Source: JACKBJ01 sp964549495 (GTDB lineage Bacteria > Chloroflexota > Anaerolineae > Epilineales > Epilineaceae). Taken from it: a stretch of 64,000 bases of DNA. Below, piece by piece: positions 20,577 through 27,562 of the stretch; position 1 is the stretch's first letter; each line of letters opens with the position of its first letter. The stretch covers positions 1 through 64,000 of the forward strand of contig CAZJWJ010000005.1 in NCBI GenBank assembly GCA_964549495.1, written 5' to 3'. The position numbers were made by a program, and so were the translations under genes. A model generated the notes under the pieces. It did no database searches and had not been told where the DNA came from. It was given only the letters and a program-made list of their open reading frames with translations.

Positions 20577-21851
20577 ATGCACGACTCCATGACCCGGCGT
20601 TTCATCGCCGCGACCGCGATCGGCCTGCTGCTGTCCCTGCCGGGCGGTGAGCGGGTCTTGGCGCAGGAGACGGCCGGCAGCTTGGCGGTCGAGGACAACC
20701 GGTTGGACTCGGTCTTTGCCGAGCGATTGGATTTCGAGGCCTTGATCCGACAAGACCCTGGGGCCAGCCAGCTGGTCCTGCGATTCCAGGTCGGCAGCGA
20801 AGGTCCCATCAATCGGCGCATACCCGAGGTCGAGGCTGCCGAAGGTGGCTGGCGCGCCAGCCACAGCGAGGGCCTGGTCCGAGGACAGATCCCGCCGGCC
20901 TCCCGCATTCGTTGGTGGTGGAGCCTCGAAGGCCGGCAAGCCGCTGAATTGCAGGGACCCGTCGAGGAACGGACCTACCTCGACGAGCGATTCGACTGGC
21001 AGTCGATGGAGTCCGAGGACTTGCGCATCTGGTGGTACGACCAGCCGCCCGAGTTCGCGGCCTCCGTGCGCGACTCCGCCCGGCGGTCCTTGGACGCGCT
21101 GGAGGCGCTCTTCGGCGGCGGCTTCGACCGCCGCGTCGAGATCGTCTGCTACCGATCCCAAGCCGACCTGAGGCCGGCATTGGTCGATCGCGGCGAAACC
21201 TACGAGGCGCGGCTGGCCACGCTCGGCGCCCGGGTGGCGGATGACATCCTGATCTTGGACGCCGGCACCCGCAGCCAGGAGTTCGAAGAGGTCCTGGCCC
21301 ACGAGCTCAGCCACATCGCGCTCAACCTATACCTGGAGGAATCCTATATCGACGCGCCGCTCTGGCTGGACGAGGGCTTGGCCATGTACATCGAGGGCCC
21401 CTTGGACGCCGAGGAACGCGAGGTGCTCGATCGGGCTATCGTCACCGACGAGCTGATGAGCGTGCGCTCGATGAGCTCCTTTCCGGGCGATGCCTCCCTG
21501 GTCGTCCTGGCCTACGCCCAGAGCCAAGACCTGGTGTCCTTCATGATCCAGTCGCGCGGGCTGGTGCCGATGCGCGAGCTCTTGACCCGAATCGGCTCGG
21601 GAGAGGCCAGCGTCGACGAGGCCCTCGAGTCCATCTACGGCTACGATCAGCTGGGGCTCTACCAGGCCTATCGGGAAAGCCATTCGCTCGACCCGGCCCA
21701 GCCGGTGGAAGGGGCCACGATTGAAGACCGGGAGCGCCGGCCGGTCTCGGAGCGCGATCGGAACCTACCTGCGCTTCCGCCCTGCAGCGCAAGCATCCTC
21801 ATCCTCCTCGCCGGCCTGACTCTGCAGCGTCGCTTCTCCGGGGCGCCCTGA
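20577..21851 (+). CDS. Exported zinc metallopeptidase, peptidase MA-like
   Basis: This 424-residue protein has a signal peptide (hydrophobic ~residues 8-30). The zincin motif 'VLAHELSHIALNL' gives HExxH as HELSH, and 'APLWLDEGLAMYIEG' about 22 residues later provides the gluzincin Glu ligand, so a catalytic zinc is likely. The N-terminal half is a beta-rich region with 'RIRWWWSLEG'. A short hydrophobic stretch 'ASILILLAGLTL' followed by Arg at the C-terminus could anchor it in the membrane. This arrangement matches the peptidase MA family of exported proteins common in Chloroflexota. ATG 20577 (or 20589) is the start; no ribosome site is present, in keeping with the leaderless promoter. The substrate is unknown. 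Confidence 0.8.
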   Translation: MHDSMTRRFIAATAIGLLLSLPGGERVLAQETAGSLAVEDNRLDSVFAERLDFEALIRQDPGASQLVLRFQVGSEGPINRRIPEVEAAEGGWRASHSEGLVRGQIPPASRIRWWWSLEGRQAAELQGPVEERTYLDERFDWQSMESEDLRIWWYDQPPEFAASVRDSARRSLDALEALFGGGFDRRVEIVCYRSQADLRPALVDRGETYEARLATLGARVADDILILDAGTRSQEFEEVLAHELSHIALNLYLEESYIDAPLWLDEGLAMYIEGPLDAEEREVLDRAIVTDELMSVRSMSSFPGDASLVVLAYAQSQDLVSFMIQSRGLVPMRELLTRIGSGEASVDEALESIYGYDQLGLYQAYRESHSLDPAQPVEGATIEDRERRPVSERDRNLPALPPCSASILILLAGLTLQRRFSGAP

Positions 21852-21891
21852 TCGATCGCGCCCTCCATCTGCGTCGCGTGGTCGGCCCCAC

Positions 21892-21940
21892 GGGAGCAGG
21901 CCTTGGAATGGCCCTGCTCCTGCCCCCACCGCGGCGGTGG
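21892..21940 (+). terminator. Two hairpins ending the metallopeptidase transcript
   Basis: The first hairpin pairs GGAGCAGG (21893-21900) with CCTGCTCC (21913-21920). The second pairs CCACCG (21926-21931) with CGGTGG (21935-21940) and is followed by TTATTGATTTATT, a T-rich run suited to intrinsic termination. The T-run also contains the -35 of the next promoter. Confidence 0.65.
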
Positions 21941-21943
21941 TTA

Positions 21944-21972
21944 TTGATTTATTAGGACCGAGGCGCTAGAAT
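21944..21972 (+). promoter_or_regulatory. Promoter TTGATT-17-TAGAAT
   Basis: The -35 box TTGATT (21944-21949) and -10 box TAGAAT (21967-21972) are 17 bases apart. RNA would start near 21979, giving a ~70-base leader before GTG 22051. Confidence 0.75.
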
Positions 21973-22050
21973 CCTCACCACGGTCCACCCGTAGCTCCCG
22001 TGCGAGAAGGCCACCGGCATCCGTGGGAGCGCTGCTACTGGGAGTTCAAC

Positions 22051-23367
22051 GTGTTCCCTCATCCCCGCTCTCGGGCGTCTCGGCCAAGCCGCGTCCGTCT
22101 GGCCGTCATCGTGTGCCTCTCGATGGCCGGCCTGATGTTGGGCTGGGCGACCACCGAACCGGCCGCCACCTCGGGGATCCAGTCGATGCAGCCCCGGGAC
22201 CTGCGAGCCGCTTTGGACAGCGCCCCGCCGCCGATCGAGGGGGAGCGGATCCAAGCGCTGCTGCAGCCCGAGTCGGGCATCGGGGAGGGATCGCAGGGGC
22301 TCCTGCAGAACCCCACCCGCTTGGCCTTGGAGGATTTCGAAGACGGCTCCTGGCCGGCGGGGACGAGCCTCCACCCGGCCGCCAGCTGGTTGGTCGAGAG
22401 CCTGACCGATTTGCGCGGCGGCAGCTTCGGCTATCACTGGGCCGGCAGCGATTGTCGAGCCGCGGGCGGCCTGCGATCGCTCTGCGCGATCTGCGGTGGC
22501 ACCGGCGGCCAACAGCTCGGCTGCGATGACCCCTACCCCGATGGGGTCGCCAGTTCGGTGATCCTGCGCTTGGATCTGGCGCCCTGGCGCGAGATGGATC
22601 GCCTCGACTTGGTCATGGACATCTGGACCGAGGCGGAGCCGCATGAGGGGCTCATCGTCAACTACCTGGACTACGCGAGGGACGGCAGCCTGCGCGGCCG
22701 GCACGCCATCCGCTCCTTTACCGGCCAGTTGATGGACTGGGCGCGCGATCAGCGAATCGACCTCTTGCGCGCGGTGGACGAAGAGGACCCGTCCTGGACG
22801 CGCAACTTCGCCGGACAGATCATCTTGCTCGAGCTGCTCTTCGTCAGCAGCGAGGACGCCGGCAACGGCCGGGGCATCTACATCGACGACATGGCGCTGG
22901 AGTTCGAGTCCAGCACCGTCGTGGTCACGGCCGAGGCCAGCCCCACGGCCACCGCCAGCGCCACCCCACGCTCCACGCCCACGCCAAGCGTGGGGCCGTC
23001 CCCCTCGGCCACGCCCGGTGATCGGACGGTCTATTGCCCGAGCGGCCAAGACTGCAGTCGCCTGCGGGTCGAGGCCTTCATCGACCTCCGCTGTGACGGG
23101 CGCTACAACGCGGGCGTCGACAGCTGGGTCACGGGCCGGCGGATCGATCTGGTCACCGGCGGTGGCGTAGCCCTCGGCGGTCCGCTGAGCCGCAGGGGCA
23201 GCATTTACTTCCTACTGCCCAGCCGGGACGGGGCCGAAGTCCGCTTCGATGTACCGAGCGGCTACGAGATGTGCGCCAACTCCCCCAATCCGCGCGAGGT
23301 CAGCGCCGGGGACTTCGGCCGCTTCGGCAACGAGCAGATCGACTTTCGGATCCGACGCCAGCGCTGA
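22051..23367 (+). CDS. Secreted protein with jelly-roll-like and Cna-B-like domains
   Basis: This 438-residue exported protein starts with a basic N-region (SRASRPSRVR) and a hydrophobic signal (~residues 13-31). A Cys-containing beta domain follows (residues ~95-290) that ends 'GRGIYIDDMALEFESS', the pattern of MAM-like or carbohydrate-binding jelly rolls. A Ser/Pro/Thr linker (TPTPSVGPSPSATPG) leads to a C-terminal domain resembling the Cna-B/SdrD fold ('VEAFIDLRCDGRYNAGVD', 'DVPSGYEMCAN'). GTG 22051 is preferred because GGGAG sits 6 bases upstream and the product begins at the signal; an in-frame GTG at 22000 would add 17 residues. It is convergent with rsgA. Function unknown, probably surface adhesion or binding. 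Confidence 0.7.
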   Translation: MFPHPRSRASRPSRVRLAVIVCLSMAGLMLGWATTEPAATSGIQSMQPRDLRAALDSAPPPIEGERIQALLQPESGIGEGSQGLLQNPTRLALEDFEDGSWPAGTSLHPAASWLVESLTDLRGGSFGYHWAGSDCRAAGGLRSLCAICGGTGGQQLGCDDPYPDGVASSVILRLDLAPWREMDRLDLVMDIWTEAEPHEGLIVNYLDYARDGSLRGRHAIRSFTGQLMDWARDQRIDLLRAVDEEDPSWTRNFAGQIILLELLFVSSEDAGNGRGIYIDDMALEFESSTVVVTAEASPTATASATPRSTPTPSVGPSPSATPGDRTVYCPSGQDCSRLRVEAFIDLRCDGRYNAGVDSWVTGRRIDLVTGGGVALGGPLSRRGSIYFLLPSRDGAEVRFDVPSGYEMCANSPNPREVSAGDFGRFGNEQIDFRIRRQR

Positions 23368-23463
23368 GCGCGATGCTCGGACACGCGACCGAAGCGCGCG
23401 AGGCCTCGCATTCGGAATCGGTGCATTCGGGCTCGACGCATCCGATGTCGATCGGCGCGCATC

Positions 23464-24408
23464 TCAGCGCTCCTCGCCCTCGAGCATGCGTCGGTAGCTC
23501 TCGTAGCGACGCTTCGACACATCCCCGGCCTGGACCGCCTCGCGCACCGCGCAGCCCGGCTCGTGCATGTGACTGCAGTCGTAGAAGCGACAGGCGTTCA
23601 GATAGGGCTCGAACTCGACGAAGGCCCATTCCAGCTCACCTGGATCGACCGACCACAGTCCCAGCTCGCGCAGCCCGGGCGTGTCGGCCACCCAGCCGCC
23701 TCCGGCTAGCGGGAGCAGCTGCCCGACCCGGGTCGTGTGGCGCCCCTTCTGCAGGGCATCGCTCACCTCGCCGACGCGCAGGCCGAGGCCGGGTTCGGCC
23801 GCGTTGAGCAAGCTCGACTTGCCCACGCCGCTCGGCCCGACGACCGCGCTGATCTTGCCGCTGAGCGCCGAGCGCAGCCGGTCGATGCCCCGACCGTCTA
23901 CGACCGAACATCGGATCACCGGGTATCCGATGGCCTCGTAGGTCTCGATCTCCCGCTCCAAGGCGGGCGGGATGCCCAGATCGATCTTGTTGAAGACGAT
24001 CTGGCTCGGGATGTCATCGATCTCGGCCAGCGCCAGGAAGCGGTCCAGCATCGCCAGTCGCGGATCCGGCAGGCGGACGGAGAAGACGGGCAGCAGCTGC
24101 TCCACGTTGGCCACCACCACGTCCTGGGCCCAGACGCCCTTGGGTCCGGGAGCACGCCGGGCCAGCACGGATCGCCGCGGCAAGACTTCGACCAACACGG
24201 CATCGACCTTGCCGCTCTCGCCTTCCGGGAGCTCCAGTGCCTCGATGCGCACGCGATCGCCCAATGCGGCCAGCCCTTCGCTGCGGCGCTCCTTCTTCTG
24301 CCGGCCTCGCAGCACGGCCGTATACTGCTCACCCGCGTCGGTGCGCACGGAGTAGAAGCCGCTCTGCGCGCGCATCACGCGCCCTTCGATCAGTGCTTGC
24401 GCTGCCAA
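23464..24408 (-). CDS. rsgA: Ribosome biogenesis GTPase RsgA
   Basis: RsgA is a circularly permuted GTPase that checks late 30S assembly. In this 314-residue protein the order is OB-fold N-domain, G4 'IVFNKIDLG', then G1 'GPSGVGKSSLLNA', then 'GRHTTR' and G3 'VADTPGLRELG', the diagnostic permutation. The C-terminal zinc knuckle is intact as 'CRFYDCSHMHEPGC'. The length is normal. It is transcribed away from queA, with a 255-base divergent spacer. Along with era, rbfA, infB and nusA, it adds to the number of 30S assembly genes in this window. Confidence 0.95.
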   Translation of the reverse strand: MAAQALIEGRVMRAQSGFYSVRTDAGEQYTAVLRGRQKKERRSEGLAALGDRVRIEALELPEGESGKVDAVLVEVLPRRSVLARRAPGPKGVWAQDVVVANVEQLLPVFSVRLPDPRLAMLDRFLALAEIDDIPSQIVFNKIDLGIPPALEREIETYEAIGYPVIRCSVVDGRGIDRLRSALSGKISAVVGPSGVGKSSLLNAAEPGLGLRVGEVSDALQKGRHTTRVGQLLPLAGGGWVADTPGLRELGLWSVDPGELEWAFVEFEPYLNACRFYDCSHMHEPGCAVREAVQAGDVSKRRYESYRRMLEGEER

Positions 24409-24648
24409 GCGCGCTCCTATCGCTCAGGCAAGGGGAATCGCGAATCGCCCCCAAACCGCCTCACCGTCCGGTCCAGACAACCCGGACCGCGTGGCAACGC
24501 CGAACCGAACCGGTGGCGGCGCTGCTCCTCGCCCAACGATAGCATGGCGACGCGGCGATCAGCATGTCGAGAGGGCGACGGCGGATGGTCGCAGCCGAGG
24601 CCGGCCGCGGCCGATCCCAGAAGGGGCTGGGGCCAAGGCGCCCTGCAT

Positions 24649-24656
24649 GCTATCCT
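24649..24656 (+). promoter_or_regulatory. Extended -10 promoter of queA, leaderless
   Basis: TGC followed by TATCCT forms an extended -10 ending 7 bases before ATG 24664. No ribosome-binding site is present, consistent with a leaderless message. The rest of the 24409-24663 spacer holds no gene or RNA that I recognise. Confidence 0.55.
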
Positions 24657-24663
24657 CCGCCCC

Positions 24664-25707
24664 ATGCGAAGCGAGGAATTCGACTATCATCTGCCGCGCG
24701 AGCGCATCGCACAGCATCCCGCCGAACCGCGCGATCGCGCCCGGCTGATGGTGGTCGACCGCTCGAAGTCCGAGATCGAGCACCACCGATTCGATGCCCT
24801 GGGGGCGCTACTTCGTGCAGGGGATCTCCTGGTGGCCAACGACAGTCGCGTGCTGCCGGCGCGCATCCGGGGCTCGAAACTGCCCGGAGGGGGTGCGGTG
24901 GAAGCCTTGCTCCTGCGCGCGTCTCGGGACGAGCCCTCGATCTGGCGCTGCCTGGTGCGAGGGCGCGTCCGCCCCGGGAGCCGGCTGCGGTTCGAGTCCG
25001 GCACGGAATCGGTCGAGGCCGAGGTCCTCGAGCTGCTCGACGGTGGCCAGCGCAAATTGCGTTTCTCGCGGCCGGTATCCGACTGGTTGGAAGGGATCGG
25101 CGAGATGCCGCTGCCGCCATACATCCGGCATCTTCCGGAGGATCCGGAGCGCTACCAAACGGTCTACGCGCGCCGACCGGGATCGTCGGCCGCGCCCACC
25201 GCCGGCCTGCACTTCACGCCGGCCCTTCGCGAGGACCTGCGCCGCGCCGGTGTCGGTTGGGCCAGCGTCACCTTGCATATCGGGCTGGACACCTTCAAGC
25301 CCATGGAAGCCGGCGACATCGAAGCCCATCGCATCCACCGTGAGTGGATCGAGCTGCCGGAGGCCACCGCGCGGGCCATCGCCGACGCGCGCGCGGCGGG
25401 CGGGCGGATCATCGCCGTCGGCACGACCAGCATGCGCGTGCTCGAGAGTGCCGCAGGTTGGGCGGAGTCGGCCGGCAGCAAGGCAGCGGTCGTCGCCGGC
25501 TCGGCGTGGACCGATCTCTACCTTCGTCCGGGCTCGCGATTCCATGTGGTGGATGCCTTGCTGACCAACTTCCACCTTCCGCGCTCGTCGCTGTTGGTCC
25601 TGGTGGCCGCCTTCGCCGGGAAGGACTTGATCGACCGGGCCTACCGCGAGGCCATCGAAGGGGAGTATCGCTTCTTCAGCTTCGGGGACGCCATGTTCAT
25701 CCGCTGA
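24664..25707 (+). CDS. queA: S-adenosylmethionine:tRNA ribosyltransferase-isomerase QueA
   Basis: QueA transfers and isomerises the ribosyl moiety of SAM onto preQ1-modified tRNA, giving epoxyqueuosine. The 347-residue product opens with the family N-terminus 'FDYHLPRERIAQHPAEPRD' and includes 'LLVANDSRVLPARIRGSK', 'APTAGLHFT', 'VTLHIGLDTFKP' and 'TNFHLPRSSLLVLVAAFAG', all diagnostic. Length fits. The ATG at 24664 gives the family start; the frame is open upstream but there it overlies rsgA. Its 3' end overlaps the convergent glycosidase gene by 11 bases. Other queuosine genes are not in the window. Confidence 0.96.
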   Translation: MRSEEFDYHLPRERIAQHPAEPRDRARLMVVDRSKSEIEHHRFDALGALLRAGDLLVANDSRVLPARIRGSKLPGGGAVEALLLRASRDEPSIWRCLVRGRVRPGSRLRFESGTESVEAEVLELLDGGQRKLRFSRPVSDWLEGIGEMPLPPYIRHLPEDPERYQTVYARRPGSSAAPTAGLHFTPALREDLRRAGVGWASVTLHIGLDTFKPMEAGDIEAHRIHREWIELPEATARAIADARAAGGRIIAVGTTSMRVLESAAGWAESAGSKAAVVAGSAWTDLYLRPGSRFHVVDALLTNFHLPRSSLLVLVAAFAGKDLIDRAYREAIEGEYRFFSFGDAMFIR

Positions 25708-27442
25708 AGCGGGCCAATGGATCGCCGGCATCATCCAGATCCACCCTTCGCAGCAGGGCGCGCGCGTCGATCAGCAGCAGGATCAACAGGCCGGCCGCCA
25801 GACCGCCCAAGGCCAGGCACCATGGGCGCCGGGGATCGGCAGAAGGGTCGGTGGACACCCGGAAGCCGTCGATGGCCACCATACCGCCCGCGGCACCCAC
25901 CTCCAGCTCGAGCTCGTGCAAGCCCGGTCCGAGCCCATCGGCCAGGCTCTCCCAACGCCAGCCATCCTGCCCTTGGAGGATCAGGGACTGGAAGTCACCG
26001 CCGCCGTCGATACGGTAGCGCAGGGTGCCGGCATCGGCGCCCCGGAGCAAGCGCAGCTCGATGGCCGTGCCCCGGAAGCTCATCCGGAGGCTGGCACCGG
26101 CGATGCTGGACTCGATGAAGCGATGGTCGATGGCGGTCTCGGGCTCCTCCAGGAAGACCCGGCCACAGTCCCGCGAGCGTGATGAAAGGCTCCCGTCCCA
26201 GCGCCAGGCCCAGTCGCTCGGTTGGTCCAGCCGCACCGGCGCGGAGCGTTCGGCCCATTCGCCGGGCGTTGCCACGCTGGGCTCGGCCGCCACGGCGCGC
26301 ACGGCCTCGAACAGGCGACGGCGGTTGAAGCTCTCATCCAGCATCTGGAAGTGATAGACGGCATCGTCCGGCGACTTGCAGCAATGCCGGAAGTACCAGA
26401 TGCTGAAGACTCCGGCCCAGGGCCAATGCTGCTGGGCATAGCGGATCCCGTCGACCGTCCACTCGGCTTGCTGTTCCTGGCTGACGCTCTGCCAGATCGA
26501 GAAGAGCCCCTCCGGCGAGGCGTTCCAGCCATACTCGTTGGCCCAGACGGCCTTGCAGCGATCGCCCTCGGCCTCCATGATCTCGCGCTGAAGCTCGATG
26601 CGCCGGAAGTTCAGCCGGTCCAGCGAGGGCTCGTCCTCGGGCGGTCGATCCAGGCCGAAGGCGTTGGCGCTCAGCACGTCGAAGTGCTCGGAGGCACCAG
26701 CCTCGTACATCCCGCGCAGATAGTCCAGGTCGCTCATGTTGCCGACCTGGTCGGGCCGTTCGTTGTTGATGGCCAAGGGCGCGCTGAGGATGACCACGTC
26801 CGGATCCGCCTCGCGGGCCGCGCGGGTCGCGGCGGCCAGGAGCGTAACGTACTCCGCCGGATCGACCGGGTGTTGGGGGTTGAGGCCCCATTCGGTGATC
26901 AGATTCGGCTCGTTCCAGATCTGATAGAAGCGCACCCGCCCGCGAAAGTGCTCCACCGTTGCCCGAACGAATTCGGCGTACTGCTCCGGCGAGGCCGGGG
27001 GGATGTTGTTGGGCGGACCGAGCTTCTCGCCGGGCGCCCAGGCTACCGGTGGCACCCAGGCCGCCGGGAAGTCCAGCCGCAGGATGACCTCCATGCCGTG
27101 CTCGACGTAGAGATCGACGATGCGATCGAACTTGGCCCAGTTGTACTCCCCCGGCTCGGGCTGGATCTCGTACCAGGGCATGTGCTGCTTGGCCCAGCGG
27201 ATGCCGGCCAATCGCGCTTCCTCGACCGTCTTGCGCTGATCCCAGGCCTCCACCTCCTCGTGCAGGAAGAAGTTGGCGCCCCAGGGATCGACGTCGGTCA
27301 GGGGGATGCTGCGCGCCGCGCGCCGGCCACCCGGCCCGGCAGGGCCCACCGCGTTGGTGGCGACCCAAGCCAAGGCGGCCAGGCTGAGCAGCAAGAGGAG
27401 CAGGACCAGCTTGAGCCGGCGCAGTCGATGGGGGGGGACCAT
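25697..27442 (-). CDS. Membrane-anchored clan GH-A glycoside hydrolase-like protein
   Basis: The 581-residue protein has a hydrophobic N-terminal segment (residues ~11-30) and a second at the C-terminus ('LALGGLAAGLLILLLID') followed by a basic/acidic cytoplasmic tail. It may therefore be tethered at both ends, with the enzyme outside. The catalytic domain has 'YQIWNEPN' with acid/base Glu178 and 'VWANEYGW' with probable nucleophile Glu303, spaced as in GH39-like enzymes. A beta-sandwich, possibly carbohydrate-binding, follows (residues ~380-540; 'RFIESSIAGASLRMSF'). The ATG at 27442 has an extended -10 10 bases upstream. It converges on queA with 11 bases of overlap. The substrate is unknown; relation to the 5010-7013 enzyme is by fold. 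Confidence 0.75.
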   Translation of the reverse strand: MVPPHRLRRLKLVLLLLLLSLAALAWVATNAVGPAGPGGRRAARSIPLTDVDPWGANFFLHEEVEAWDQRKTVEEARLAGIRWAKQHMPWYEIQPEPGEYNWAKFDRIVDLYVEHGMEVILRLDFPAAWVPPVAWAPGEKLGPPNNIPPASPEQYAEFVRATVEHFRGRVRFYQIWNEPNLITEWGLNPQHPVDPAEYVTLLAAATRAAREADPDVVILSAPLAINNERPDQVGNMSDLDYLRGMYEAGASEHFDVLSANAFGLDRPPEDEPSLDRLNFRRIELQREIMEAEGDRCKAVWANEYGWNASPEGLFSIWQSVSQEQQAEWTVDGIRYAQQHWPWAGVFSIWYFRHCCKSPDDAVYHFQMLDESFNRRRLFEAVRAVAAEPSVATPGEWAERSAPVRLDQPSDWAWRWDGSLSSRSRDCGRVFLEEPETAIDHRFIESSIAGASLRMSFRGTAIELRLLRGADAGTLRYRIDGGGDFQSLILQGQDGWRWESLADGLGPGLHELELEVGAAGGMVAIDGFRVSTDPSADPRRPWCLALGGLAAGLLILLLIDARALLRRVDLDDAGDPLARFSG

Positions 27443-27452
27443 GGGTCGCTCA

Positions 27453-27461
27453 AGGATAGCA
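27453..27461 (-). promoter_or_regulatory. Extended -10 promoter, near-leaderless, for the anchored glycosidase
   Basis: On the minus strand the sequence reads TGC then TATCCT, the same extended -10 as before queA. It ends 10 bases before the start codon at 27442. Confidence 0.5.
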
Positions 27462-27552
27462 GAGGCGGCGTGGGGATGACTCCCCGCGCCGCCTCATCGT
27501 GCGTCAACGTGGCCGGCCGGGCGGCGGGTCGCTGCCCGCCAGCCCGGCCGGC
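27462..27552 (-). terminator. Paired hairpins downstream of the 27563-29731 gene
   Basis: A 15-bp stem (27462-27476 with 27481-27495, one G-T pair, loop TGAC) and a second stem GCCGGCCGGGC/GCCCGGCCGGC (27512-27522 with 27542-27552, with an inner GGCGGG/CCCGCC) lie between the two minus-strand genes. The second starts 10 bases past the upstream gene's stop and likely ends its transcript. Neither has a long T tract. Confidence 0.6.
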
Positions 27553-27562
27553 TAGGCCTCGA

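Noticed and set aside
27462..27552. A structured noncoding RNA between two minus-strand genes
   Set aside because: The two GC-rich hairpins are explained as terminators beside a stop codon; nothing further suggests an independent RNA.
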